64,000 nt of DNA from Pseudomonas yangonensis (GTDB lineage: Bacteria > Pseudomonadota > Gammaproteobacteria > Pseudomonadales > Pseudomonadaceae), in contig NZ_BLJU01000005.1 of the NCBI RefSeq assembly GCF_009932725.1, positions 186,001-250,000 on the forward strand, in the 5' to 3' direction. The position numbers and the translations under genes are program-made. The notes beneath the pieces are model-generated. The model had not been told where the DNA came from and ran no database searches. It saw only the letters and a list, made by a program, of their open reading frames with translations. Positions 23,567 through 33,592 of this stretch are shown here, piece after piece; the stretch's first letter is position 1, and each line of letters starts with the position of its first letter.

Positions 23567-24494
23567 AGCATCAACCTCTACCGAATTTAAAACATCATGA
23601 AAAATAACACAAATAGCCCACTAAGATTAATATCAGGCGCCCACAAACGAATAGAAATCCAAAATCATTTTGCCGTAACCAAAAATCTACCTATTCCAAG
23701 ATCTCTGATCACAAGGCGAACCTTAGTTCAAATTAACGTTCAGCCCAAGATACCACGCACACTCTCTAAAAGCTTGATAGCGGCACTTGAAGGAGACTGT
23801 TCGGTACCTTGAAAAAAGCTGCGCTTCGCACAGCGATGCACGAACTGCCCCTTCGCAAAGGTTACTGCTATACAACGGCCACAAAACCAGCACATGCTGG
23901 AATCTAAGCCTCATGGTCCAAATTGAAGCGGTCGTCATGGGCGAACACGTCCTTGAATCTGGAGGCCAAGCTGCACTGTCTCCGAGCCGAAGTGAGGTGT
24001 GCCTCAGTATAATGGCGCATTTGAGTAACGAGGTTATTGATCGCCCCCGTTTCGAGCAAGCCAATCTGCGGCGGGACGATAACCGATGCGAAAGCCAGTG
24101 ACATCCCCTTTCGCTGATTGCCGCTGCGCCCCCCTTAGACAGCCAAACCGCAGCGGCGATGATAGGTCACCTTAATCAACCATCGGACCACAGTTTATGT
24201 TCAACGAGGCACGAAAGAAGGCTTTATGCGTCTTGAGCCGTAAAAAACGGCAACCGATAGATGTTGATTAAGACATGCCCTTGACAGAGCCCTAGTAAGG
24301 CTCCGCCGTTTCTTCAAGAGCCTCGAGCCGCCTTGCCAGCGCCCTCCACCAGCACCTTACCAGCCTATCTCTACGACTTCCGGACTCGGATTATTTCCTC
24401 ACCAAACCCGCGCTCCATGCCGTTCCTGCACCGCATCGGCGCGGAATCGGGCCGTTTTATCCGGCTTTTTCATCAACGCCTTGCAAGCACGCAA
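23567..24494. other. Long gene-free decayed region upstream of wbpM
   Basis: About 0.9 kb with no credible coding sequence. Short overlapping frames of 60-113 codons exist on both strands around 23720-24104 but share no recognisable motif, and none has a good ribosome site. A 9-bp inverted repeat GCCGCTGCG / CGCAGCGGC lies at 24120-24157. Composition moves from AT-rich near wbpM to GC-rich near 24.3 kb. It is best read as remnant island DNA. Confidence 0.5.
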
Positions 24495-24510
24495 CTGACC
24501 GCAAGGTCAA
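24495..24510. promoter_or_regulatory. RutR-like operator upstream of the NCS1 permease
   Basis: CTGACCGCAAGGTCAA: the inverted halves TGACC and GGTCA are perfect with a four-base gap. This fits the RutR consensus TTGACCA-NN-TGGTCAA except for the two central A/T positions and the first base. It lies about 225 bases upstream of the permease start, and a RutR-like regulator is encoded at 28286. Confidence 0.5.
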
Positions 24511-24576
24511 GTTTTTGATCACAAGAATGCTGTTTTTTGTGTGCAATTTATCCGAAAGCCATATTCAGCAACGAAT

Positions 24577-24588
24577 TTTCTGTGTACA
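24577..24588 (+). promoter_or_regulatory. TTTCTGTGTACA motif, permease promoter
   Basis: This 12-mer recurs exactly, inverted, at 28157-28168 in the moaA/tetR intergenic region. Its core TGTGTACA recurs at 29702-29709 before the GlcG-like gene. A related palindrome TGTATACA is at 24627-24634. It is a candidate shared operator. Confidence 0.45.
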
Positions 24589-24732
24589 AGACAAACAGGT
24601 TCCTACCGAAATACTGTTGAAATGACTGTATACACAGATTCAGTCATGACGCGAATACAAATTCGGAACGAAACCTGCAGACAAACCTCCTCATACGCCA
24701 TCGCGGCGCAAGAACAAAACTGGGAGCTGTCC

Positions 24733-26193
24733 ATGTCCAATGCCGAAGATTTCCGCATCAAACACATCGATACCTCGCTGCACAATGAGGATCTCGCCCC
24801 CCTGGCTCCCGAGAAACGTACCTGGGGCTGGTTCGAGATCTTCAATGTCTGGTCGAACGACATTCAGAGCCTGTTCGGCTACACCCTGGCGGCGACACTG
24901 TTTATCTCTTACGGCCTAAATGGCTGGGCGGTATTGGCCGGCATCGTCCTTGCCGGCTTCATCGTCATGGGCCTGGTACAGCTGACCGGCAAACCCAGCG
25001 TCAAGTACGGCATTCCCTTCCCGGTGTTCGCCCGCGCCAGCATGGGTGTGCGCGGCGCCAACTTCCCCGCCCTGGTACGCGGTATCGTCGCCATCTTCTG
25101 GTACGGCGTGCAGACCTACTTCGCCTCCACCGCGGTGGCGCTGCTGCTCAATTCGCTGCTGCAACCGCAGGACCCGGCCGTATACATGGGCCTGACCGCC
25201 ATCGGCTGGCTGTCCTACGTGATCGTCTGCCTGTTCCAGGTGGCGTTGTTCGTCTGCGGCATGAGCTGGATCACCCGCTTTCTCAACTGGGCCGGGCCGC
25301 TGGTCTACGTGGTGATGATCGCGCTGATGGGCCTGATCTGGTACAAGGCCGGCCCCAGCCTGCTCAGTGAACTGGGCAACATCTTCAGTGGTACGGGCGA
25401 ATACAAGGCCGGCCCGGTGGCTGCCTTCTTCGCAGTAGTCGGGACCATGGTCGCCTACTTCGCCGCGGTGGTGATCAACTACGGCGACTTCGCCCGCTTC
25501 GTCAAAAGCGAGAAGCAAATGACCATCGGCAACTTCCTCGGCCTGCCGGTGAGCCTGGCGTTCTTCTCGCTGATCGCCCTGGTGATCACCGCCGGCACCG
25601 TGGTGGTGTTCGGCGAGACGCTGACCAACCCCACCGACATCGTGGCGCGCGTCGACAACCTGACCCTGACCATCATCGCCGCGCTCACCTTCTTCGCCGC
25701 GACCGTGGGCATCAACCTGGTGGCCAACTTCATCCCGCCGGCCTACGACCTGGCCAACCTGGCCCCGGCGCATATCAGCGCGCGCACCGGCGGCTTCATC
25801 ACCGCCGGCATCGCCTTCTTCATCGGCGCATTGTGGGTCGCCTTTATCAGCAGCGTCGGCATCGCCGCCTTCGTCGACACTCTGGGCGCCGTGCTCGCGC
25901 CGCTGTACGGCATCATCGTCGCCGACTACTACCTGGTGCGCCGGCGCAAGCTCGACCTGCAGCAGCTGTTCAGTGCTGAAGTCGGTTCCGCCTACTACTT
26001 CGATGGCGGCTGGAACCGCAAGGCGCTGATCGCCTTCGCCATCGGCTCGGTGTTCTCCGTCGCCTCGGTCTGGGCGCCGGCACTGAGCCAGCTGTCGGGC
26101 TATGCCTGGCTGCTTGGCGCCCTGCTTGGCGCAGTGCTGCACTATGGCCTGATGCACGGCCAGGCGCAGGCGCTGAAACGCGCTACCGTCTGA
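24733..26193 (+). CDS. NCS1-family nucleobase/hydantoin/allantoin-type permease
   Basis: 486 residues from MSNAEDFRIKHIDTSLHNEDL; a GGAG lies just upstream, and the longer frame crosses the promoter. It has 12 predicted membrane helices and the NCS1 pattern: EKRTWGWFEIFNVWSNDIQSLFGY before helix 1, GIPFPVFARASMGVRGANFPALVRGIVAIFWYGVQTYF in helices 2-3, and NYGDFARFVKSE. It imports a purine, pyrimidine, hydantoin or allantoin by H+ or Na+ symport; the exact substrate cannot be read from sequence. The association with gcl/hyi/glxR, moaA and a RutR-like regulator favours a purine or allantoin-type substrate. Confidence 0.88.
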   Translation: MSNAEDFRIKHIDTSLHNEDLAPLAPEKRTWGWFEIFNVWSNDIQSLFGYTLAATLFISYGLNGWAVLAGIVLAGFIVMGLVQLTGKPSVKYGIPFPVFARASMGVRGANFPALVRGIVAIFWYGVQTYFASTAVALLLNSLLQPQDPAVYMGLTAIGWLSYVIVCLFQVALFVCGMSWITRFLNWAGPLVYVVMIALMGLIWYKAGPSLLSELGNIFSGTGEYKAGPVAAFFAVVGTMVAYFAAVVINYGDFARFVKSEKQMTIGNFLGLPVSLAFFSLIALVITAGTVVVFGETLTNPTDIVARVDNLTLTIIAALTFFAATVGINLVANFIPPAYDLANLAPAHISARTGGFITAGIAFFIGALWVAFISSVGIAAFVDTLGAVLAPLYGIIVADYYLVRRRKLDLQQLFSAEVGSAYYFDGGWNRKALIAFAIGSVFSVASVWAPALSQLSGYAWLLGALLGAVLHYGLMHGQAQALKRATV

Positions 26194-26197
26194 ACCC

Positions 26198-27037
26198 TCA
26201 TCGAGCGGACGAAGCCGGTGCCTGTGCGCCGGCTTTGGCTTTCTGGCGTTCGAGAAAGTCCACCTTCCATTGCTCGACGCCCATGTATTCGCTATCCAGG
26301 TTGGCCTCAACGCGGTGACTCGCCTTGAGCGTCGCGACCTGAGCCGAGCGCTCGCTGAGGAAATGATCGAAGCGGGCGATCAGTTGCGGATGACGCTGGC
26401 TCGACAGATGAAAACTGCCGCGGGTGTGCGGCAAGCTGGGATCGAACACCAGCGCACCGGGCCGCGCGCGGATGTTGTCCAGATAATGCGTGGCCACCAC
26501 CACATTGAAATAGGCGCCATCGGTGTCCTGCTTCAAGGCCTGGCGGATCATCTGGCGCAGATCGTCGCTGTAGCTCAGCTGGATCTGCCCGCTGTCGATG
26601 GCTTGCTCGTAACCGCGCGGCGTCCAGCCCTGGACCATGGCCAGGCGATGAACCTTCTCCAGCGCCTGGCCCTGACGCTGTGGCGCTACCAGCACACCGT
26701 CGACATAGGCGACCACGGCCCGGCTGTAATACAACGTCACGCCCGCCTTCTGCGCGCCGGCCCAGTGCGGGCTGTCGGGATACTTGAAGTCGATCTCGCC
26801 GCGCTGCAGGGCCGGCATCAGTTGATCCACCGGCAGAGCCCTGTAGGTCAGGCTGACACCGCTATCGGCGGCGAAGGCATCCAGCACCTCACGCGCGAAG
26901 CCACGGTATTGCCCATCGGCATCGAGGCTGTAGTGCGGCGCGAACGGCAGGTCCTCGACGCCGACCACATAGGTCTGGGCCAGGACATTCGGGCTCATCA
27001 GAACGGTAGATAACAGACACAGTCGTACGGGCTTCAC
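26198..27037 (-). CDS. Periplasmic solute-binding (SBP_bac_3-like) protein
   Basis: 279 residues. Signal peptide MKPVRLCLLSTVLMSPNVLA cleaved before QTYVVGVEDL. Family-3 binding protein fold: VVGVEDLPFAPHYSLDADGQYRGFAREVLDAFAADSGVSLTYRALPVDQLMPALQRGEIDF. No ABC transporter genes adjoin it, so it may be a sensor input or an accessory protein instead. Its 3' end is separated by 4 bases from the convergent NCS1 permease. It lies downstream of moaA on the same strand (42 bases), so the two are probably cotranscribed. Confidence 0.75.
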   Translation of the reverse strand: MKPVRLCLLSTVLMSPNVLAQTYVVGVEDLPFAPHYSLDADGQYRGFAREVLDAFAADSGVSLTYRALPVDQLMPALQRGEIDFKYPDSPHWAGAQKAGVTLYYSRAVVAYVDGVLVAPQRQGQALEKVHRLAMVQGWTPRGYEQAIDSGQIQLSYSDDLRQMIRQALKQDTDGAYFNVVVATHYLDNIRARPGALVFDPSLPHTRGSFHLSSQRHPQLIARFDHFLSERSAQVATLKASHRVEANLDSEYMGVEQWKVDFLERQKAKAGAQAPASSAR

Positions 27038-27079
27038 GCAGAGCCTCCTTATTGTTGTTGTGAGAATCAGAAAGCGGGA

Positions 27080-28075
27080 CTATCCGCCGGTCATGCTCAT
27101 GAAGCGCACCACCTGGACCTGCTCGTCGGTGGCGAAGTGGTGTCTTTCGGGCTTCAGGCGCAGTGCCTCGACCAGAGCCTGACGCAGGCGTTCACCGTCG
27201 CCCGGATGGGCGCGCAACAGGCGCTTGAGATCCAGCGCGTTGTCGTGGCCAAGGCAGAGCACCAGCTTGCCCTCGGCGGTGACCCGCACACGATTGCAGT
27301 CGCCGCAGAAGTTGTGACTGTGCGGCGAGATAAAGCCGACTCGCGTATCGCTACCGACCACCTGCCAGTAGCGCGAGGGGCCGCCGGTTACGGTGCTGCT
27401 ACGCAGCAGCGAGTGCCGCTGCTCGATACGCTGGCGCACCTCGTCGCTGGAGCAGAAGGTCTGCTCACGACTGTGGCTCACCACGCTGCCCAGCGGCATT
27501 TCCTCGATAAAGCTGATATCCAGACCACGGTCGATGGCGAACTCGACCAGATCGAGCACCTCGTCGTCGTTACGCCCGCTCTGCACCACGCTGTTGAGCT
27601 TGATCCTGTCGAAGCCGGCAGCACGCGCCGCGTCGATACCCGCCAGTACCTGGCCGAGTTTGTCGCGGCGGGTGAAGGCGGCGAAGCGCTCGCGCCGCAG
27701 CGAATCCAGGCTGATGTTCAGCCGGCGTACACCGGCCGCACGCAACTGCGGTGCGAGCGCGGCCAGCTGCGAACCGTTGGTGGTAATGGCCAGGTCATCC
27801 AGCTCGTCACGCTCGCCCAGGCGCTGCAGCAGGCTCAGCAGATTCTTGCGCACCAGCGGCTCGCCACCGGTGATGCGAATACGCCGTACGCCAAGGCCGA
27901 TGAAGGCGTCGGCCACGGCGTAGAGCTCTTCCAGGCTGAGAATCTGCGCGCGCGGCGCGAACTGCATGTCTTCGCTCATGCAGTAGGTGCAGCGAAAATC
28001 GCAGCGGTCGGTCACCGACAAACGCAGGTAGGTGATGCGTCGACCGAAGGGATCGACGAGCTGACTGGTATTCAC
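27080..28075 (-). CDS. moaA: GTP 3',8-cyclase MoaA (molybdenum cofactor), paralogue type
   Basis: 331 residues from a GTG at 28075 preceded by AGGAG; the longer frame has no ribosome site. Radical SAM enzyme that starts molybdopterin synthesis from GTP with MoaC. The N-terminal cluster is CysX3CysX2Cys (Cys25, 29, 32 in TDRCDFRCTYC); the C-terminal cluster is in FCGDCNRVRVTAEGKLVLCLG; and the C-terminal GG needed for activity is present (MSMTGG). It lacks other moa genes around it. Placement with purine and glyoxylate genes suggests extra cofactor for xanthine dehydrogenase; that is inference. Confidence 0.93.
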   Translation of the reverse strand: MNTSQLVDPFGRRITYLRLSVTDRCDFRCTYCMSEDMQFAPRAQILSLEELYAVADAFIGLGVRRIRITGGEPLVRKNLLSLLQRLGERDELDDLAITTNGSQLAALAPQLRAAGVRRLNISLDSLRRERFAAFTRRDKLGQVLAGIDAARAAGFDRIKLNSVVQSGRNDDEVLDLVEFAIDRGLDISFIEEMPLGSVVSHSREQTFCSSDEVRQRIEQRHSLLRSSTVTGGPSRYWQVVGSDTRVGFISPHSHNFCGDCNRVRVTAEGKLVLCLGHDNALDLKRLLRAHPGDGERLRQALVEALRLKPERHHFATDEQVQVVRFMSMTGG

Positions 28076-28156
28076 GTTGGTCTCCTGCAGCGTCGCGCGC
28101 CGAGACTTTTGCTCATGGATGTAACTGCTCGGGATAAGAACAGAAAAGCCATTTCC

Positions 28157-28168
28157 TGTACACAGAAA
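28157..28168 (-). promoter_or_regulatory. TTTCTGTGTACA motif, moaA/tetR intergenic region
   Basis: Exact inverted copy of the 12-mer at 24577-24588. With TTCC to its left it forms an imperfect TTTC...GAAA palindrome. It is about 82 bases before the moaA start and lies in the shared promoter region with the RutR-like gene. Confidence 0.45.
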
Positions 28169-28169
28169 T

Positions 28170-28185
28170 TTGACCCACAAGTCAG
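28170..28185. promoter_or_regulatory. RutR-like operator, autoregulatory position
   Basis: TTGACCCACAAGTCAG: TTGACC and GTCA halves match the RutR consensus TTGACCA-NN-TGGTCAA at most informative positions. It sits between the divergent moaA and RutR-like genes, adjacent to the TTTCTGTGTACA motif. Confidence 0.45.
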
Positions 28186-28285
28186 CTAAGCGCTGCGCAG
28201 CCCGTGGCCGCTGCCTTGAGCCTCGCGCAAAGCCGGTGCTACCATGCCCGACCGCCGCTCGGCGGCAGAGAAGACACAGGGCCTT

Positions 28286-28921
28286 ATGACCAGCATTCGC
28301 GAGCGCAACAAAGAGCTCATCCTGCGCGCAGCCAGCGAGGAGTTCGCCGACAAGGGCTTCGCCGCCACCAAGACCAGTGACATCGCGGCCAAGGCAGGCC
28401 TGCCCAAGCCCAACGTCTACTACTACTTCAAATCCAAGGAAAACCTCTACCGCGAGGTCCTGGAAAGTATCGTCGAGCCGCTGCTGGCCGCCTCTGCCCC
28501 CTTCAACCAGCCGGGCCACCCGAGCGAAGTCCTGACTGCCTACATCCGCTCGAAGATCCGCATTTCCCGCGAGCTGCCGCATGCCTCCAAGGTGTTCGCC
28601 AGCGAGATCATGCACGGTGCGCCGCACCTGTCACCGGAACAGACCGAACAGCTCAACGCACAGGCCAAACACAACATCGCCTGCATCCAGCACTGGATAG
28701 ACCAGGGCCTGATGGCAAAGGTCGACCCACATCATCTGCTGTTCAGCATCTGGGCTGCGACTCAGACCTACGCCGACTTCGACTGGCAAATCTCCACCGT
28801 CACCGGCAAGGCCAGCCTGGACGACGCCGATTACGAAGCCGCGGCGCAGACCATCATTCGCCTGGTGCTCAAAGGCTGTGACGTCGACCCGAAGGCCTCC
28901 GAACTGGTAAGCAGCGTCTAG
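28286..28921 (+). CDS. RutR-like TetR family transcriptional regulator
   Basis: 211 residues (E. coli RutR is 212) from MTSIRERNKELILRAA. The TetR helix-turn-helix is FAATKTSDIAAKAGLPKPNVYYYFKSKENLYREVL (about 23-57). The C-terminal YcdC/RutR-type ligand domain has LPHASKVFASEIMHGAPHL and FSIWAATQTYADFDWQISTVTGK. RutR binds uracil or thymine and controls pyrimidine use and purine catabolism in E. coli. Divergent from moaA, with candidate operators between them and another before the permease. It ends in a repeat-rich stretch. Confidence 0.88.
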   Translation: MTSIRERNKELILRAASEEFADKGFAATKTSDIAAKAGLPKPNVYYYFKSKENLYREVLESIVEPLLAASAPFNQPGHPSEVLTAYIRSKIRISRELPHASKVFASEIMHGAPHLSPEQTEQLNAQAKHNIACIQHWIDQGLMAKVDPHHLLFSIWAATQTYADFDWQISTVTGKASLDDADYEAAAQTIIRLVLKGCDVDPKASELVSSV

Positions 28922-28966
28922 GTGACTGTCCGTCTCAGTATGGATCGCGCTCTACCGATACACCTC

Positions 28967-29100
28967 TGGTGGATGTAAAAGGCGACATCCACCCTACGCA
29001 GCCCTGTAAACCGTGGGAGGCGCTTTAGCGGCGACGCTTCAATGCCCCAGTCGCGGCTGAAGCCCCTCCCACAGTCGTAGCCGGATGCAATCCAGGGCAT
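28967..29100. repeat. Cluster of three palindromic repeats
   Basis: GGTGGATGT / ACATCCACC arms at about 28969-28994; GTGGGAGGCGCTTTAGC with its mirror GCTGAAGCCCCTCCCAC at 29013-29072; and a degenerate half GTAGCCGGATGCAATCC at 29077-29093 of the family seen at 32597-32654. The stretch separates two convergent genes and may act as a bidirectional stop. Confidence 0.55.
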
Positions 29101-29136
29101 CGCGCAGCCGCGATCAAGGCGGTGCGCAAAGCCTCC

Positions 29137-29571
29137 CTACGCCCCCGCATCCGCCTTCAGCCCAAGAGATTCCAGCGCGCTGACCGCACACTGCTCATCG
29201 ATGTCCGAGGTGTCGCCGGTGATGCCGACGGCGCCGATCACCTGCCCCTGCGCGTCACGGATCAACACCCCACCCGGGGCCGGCACCAGGCTGCCCTGGG
29301 CCAGATTGTTCACCGCACCGATAAAGGCCGGGCGCTGCTGCGCATCGGCGGCGATCAGGCGCGAGCCCTTGCCCAGGGCCAGCGCGCCCCAGGCCTTGCC
29401 GATGGCGATCTGCGGACGCAACAGGCTGGCACCATCCTCACGCTGCAGGCTGATCAGATGCCCGCCGGCATCCAGCACCGCCACCGTCAGCGGCGCAGCG
29501 TGAAGCTCACGCCCGACGGCGAGCGCGTTGTGGGTAATGCTCACGGCTGTGGACAGGTTAAGCGCATTCAT
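29137..29571 (-). CDS. GlcG/HbpS-like heme-binding (DUF336) family protein
   Basis: 144 residues from MNALNLSTAVSITHNAL. Single GlcG fold: PLTVAVLDAGGHLISLQREDGASLLRPQIAIGKAWGALALG, then NNLAQGSLVPAPGGVLIRDAQGQVIGAVGITGDTSDIDEQCAV. Members commonly lie next to glycolate/glyoxylate genes; some bind heme, others have no assigned function. Upstream there is a TGTACACA motif shared with two other promoters in the cluster. AAGGAG sits 5-10 bases before the start. Confidence 0.85.
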   Translation of the reverse strand: MNALNLSTAVSITHNALAVGRELHAAPLTVAVLDAGGHLISLQREDGASLLRPQIAIGKAWGALALGKGSRLIAADAQQRPAFIGAVNNLAQGSLVPAPGGVLIRDAQGQVIGAVGITGDTSDIDEQCAVSALESLGLKADAGA

Positions 29572-29701
29572 AAGGAGTCTCCGAAAACCGAACAGGAAGT
29601 CACCGCACGCACCAATGACGACGTGCGACATGAGAAAGCGCCTTATGCAATAGCCGAACAGAAGGATTGTTTCAACAAAAAAGAACAAAATAAATTGAAA
29701 A

Positions 29702-29709
29702 TGTACACA
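29702..29709. promoter_or_regulatory. TGTGTACA core motif, GlcG-like promoter
   Basis: TGTACACA read on the plus strand, inside a very AT-rich stretch about 131 bases upstream of the GlcG-like start and 45 bases downstream of the LysR gene end. Third occurrence of the core in this gene cluster. Confidence 0.4.
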
Positions 29710-29753
29710 ATAAACTTATCTGATAAAAACAAGACAAGTATCGAATAACCTCT

Positions 29754-30668
29754 TCACCCTCCCCGTACTTCCCAGTACCCCGGCGCGTTGTAGATGTCCT
29801 TCAGGTAGTCGATGAAAAAGCGCACCTTGGCCGGCAGGTAACGTTGCTGTGGGTATACCGCCTGGATGTCATAGGCCGGGATTTCGTAATCATCGAGCAC
29901 CGTGACCAGCTCGCCGGCCTTCAACTCCGCCTGGATTTCCCAGGTCGAGCGCCAGCCGATCCCCAGCCCCTGCTTGACCCAGTCGTAGAGCAGTTCGCCG
30001 TCGTTGCAATCGAGGTTGCCGGCCACCTTCACCGCCACCTGGCGTCCGTCGCGCAGGAAGGTCCAGCCACGCTGCTGACCCCCCTGCAGGTTGAACGCCA
30101 GGCAATTGTGCCGCGCCAGGTCTTCGAGGGTGCGCGGCACGCCATGCAGCTCGAAGTAACTGGGCGCACCACAGACCACGCGGCGGTTGGGGAAGAGCTT
30201 GACCGCAACGTAGTTGGGATCGGTCACCTCGCCGATGCGGATGCCCATGTCGTAACCCTGGCGCACCAGGTCGACCAGGCTGTCGGTGAAGTTGAACGAC
30301 AGCTTCAGGTCCGGGTAGCGCTTGAGAAATGCCGGAGCATGAGGCGCGATATGCCGCCTGCCGAACGCCGCAGGCGCGGATACCACCAGGTGCCCGCGCA
30401 CCGACCTGCCCCCACGGGCCACGCTGGCGTCGGCCTCGTCGAAGTCTTTGAGCAGGGCGCGGGCGCGATCGAGGTACTGCTCACCGAGGTCGGTCAACTG
30501 CAGGCCACGTGTGGAGCGATGCATCAGCTTGACGCCCAGGTGGCGCTCCAGCGCGTCCAGGCGGCGCCCCATGACCACCGGGGTGACACCTTCGCTCAGC
30601 GCAGCTGCGGCAAAGCTGCCGTTGTCGGCTACCAGAACGAAACTGCGGATGAGGGTATGACGGTCCAT
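29754..30668 (-). CDS. LysR family transcriptional regulator divergent from gcl
   Basis: 304 residues from [19 protein letters not shown]. The winged helix lies at 1-60 ([46 protein letters not shown]) and the CrgA-type effector domain follows ([64 protein letters not shown]). It is divergent from gcl across 111 bases, so it is the prime candidate regulator of gcl-hyi-glxR-ttuD. The effector is unknown. The frame stays open far upstream, across gcl and hyi on the opposite strand, but this is a composition artefact. Confidence 0.9.
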   Translation of the reverse strand: MDRHTLIRSFVLVADNGSFAAAALSEGVTPVVMGRRLDALERHLGVKLMHRSTRGLQLTDLGEQYLDRARALLKDFDEADASVARGGRSVRGHLVVSAPAAFGRRHIAPHAPAFLKRYPDLKLSFNFTDSLVDLVRQGYDMGIRIGEVTDPNYVAVKLFPNRRVVCGAPSYFELHGVPRTLEDLARHNCLAFNLQGGQQRGWTFLRDGRQVAVKVAGNLDCNDGELLYDWVKQGLGIGWRSTWEIQAELKAGELVTVLDDYEIPAYDIQAVYPQQRYLPAKVRFFIDYLKDIYNAPGYWEVRGG

Positions 30669-30779
30669 TCGGTACTCCAGGTATCGACAGAACTGAAGTA
30701 TCCAACAATTCCGCCGCACCGGTACAGCCGTCATCCTTGCTCCCAAGAAGAAAAACCACTGACTCGGAGAACAATGGTC

Positions 30780-32555
<1,776 letters not shown>

Positions 32556-32596
32556 TCCGTACGCCGGGCTTGCCAAGCGCACCCGGCTACCACGAC

Positions 32597-32654
32597 GTAG
32601 CCCGGATGCAATCCGGGAAGACCGCAACACCGCCCCGGATTGCATCCGGGCTAC
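32597..32654. repeat. REP-like palindrome GTAGCCCGGATGCAATCCGGG
   Basis: Two inverted copies (32597-32617 and 32634-32654) in the gcl-hyi gap. The same unit recurs at 37775-37836 and as a half at 29077. The stem could modulate mRNA stability within the operon. Confidence 0.75.
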
Positions 32655-32669
32655 GACAAGGAGCACACC

Positions 32670-33452
32670 ATGCCCCGTTTTGCTGCCAACCTGTCCATGC
32701 TGTTCACCGAAGTGGACTTCCTGGACCGTTTCGCCGCTGCCGCCGAAGCCGGTTTCAGCGGCGTGGAATACCTCTTCCCCTATGACTTCGCGGTGGAAGA
32801 AATCAAGGCCCGCCTGGACGCCAACAAGCTGGAACAGGTGCTGTTCAACCTGCCGGCCGGCGACTGGGGCAAGGGTGAGCGCGGCATCGCCTGCCATCCG
32901 GATCGCGTCGAGGAATTCCGCGCCGGCGTCGACAAGGCCATCGCCTACGCCAAGGTGCTGGGCAACAAGCAGATCAACTGCCTGGCCGGCATCCGCCCGC
33001 AGGGCGTGGATTGCGCGACCGTCGAGAAGACCTTCGTCGACAACCTGCGCTATGCGGCCGACAAGCTTGCCGGCGCCGGTATCCGCCTGGTGATGGAAGC
33101 CATCAACACCCGCGACATCTCCGGCTTCTACCTCAGCACCACCCAACAGGCCCTGGACATCCGCAACAAGGTCGGCAGCACCAACCTGTACCTGCAGTAC
33201 GACATCTACCACATGCAGATCATGGAAGGTGACCTGGCCCGCACGGTTGAGAGCAACCTGGCCGCCATCAACCACGTGCAGCTGGCCGACAACCCGGGTC
33301 GCAACGAGCCGGGTACCGGCGAGATCAACTACCGCTTCCTCTTCGAGCACCTGGATCGCATCGGCTACCAGGGCTGGATCGGCTGTGAATACAAGCCGGC
33401 AACCACCACCGCTGCCGGCCTCGGCTGGATGAAAAGCCACAACGTGATCTGA
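32670..33452 (+). CDS. hyi: Hydroxypyruvate isomerase
   Basis: 260 residues from MPRFAANLSMLFTEVDFLDRF with AAGGAG upstream (the earlier ATG lies in the repeat). TIM barrel of the xylose-isomerase-like family: GFSGVEYLFPYDF, NLPAGDWGKGERGIACHPDR, LVMEAINTRDISGFYLST, LQYDIYHMQIMEGDL, HVQLADNPGRNEPGTGEINYRFLF, GCEYKPATTT. The metal ligands Glu/Asp/Gln/Glu fall in these segments. It interconverts hydroxypyruvate and tartronate semialdehyde, next to gcl in the usual order. Confidence 0.95.
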   Translation: MPRFAANLSMLFTEVDFLDRFAAAAEAGFSGVEYLFPYDFAVEEIKARLDANKLEQVLFNLPAGDWGKGERGIACHPDRVEEFRAGVDKAIAYAKVLGNKQINCLAGIRPQGVDCATVEKTFVDNLRYAADKLAGAGIRLVMEAINTRDISGFYLSTTQQALDIRNKVGSTNLYLQYDIYHMQIMEGDLARTVESNLAAINHVQLADNPGRNEPGTGEINYRFLFEHLDRIGYQGWIGCEYKPATTTAAGLGWMKSHNVI

Positions 33453-33463
33453 CGGCCGCATAT

Positions 33464-33545
33464 GTAGGAGCGGATTCATCCGCGAACACCGGCGCAGCCG
33501 GTGCCATCACCGCGCTGTCTGCTTCGCGGGTAAACCCGCTCCTAC
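33464..33545. repeat. GTAGGAGCGG-type REP pair
   Basis: Arms GTAGGAGCGGATTCATCCGCG (from 33464) and CGCGGGTAAACCCGCTCCTAC (33525-33545) face each other between hyi and glxR, with a small inner hairpin GGCGCAGCCGGTGCC. The same family is at 42058-42207. Confidence 0.75.
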
Positions 33546-33592
33546 AGGGCTCTGCGGCATCTGATTCAACACTTAAGACGAGGTTATCTCTC

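Noticed and set aside
23723..24104. Short overlapping frames (66-113 codons) upstream of wbpM
   Set aside because: No ribosome site, no recognisable motif, opposing frames equally open; treated as decayed DNA.
24916..26310. 464-codon minus-strand frame opposite the NCS1 permease
   Set aside because: His/Asp/Gly/Gln-rich shadow of a membrane protein read backwards.
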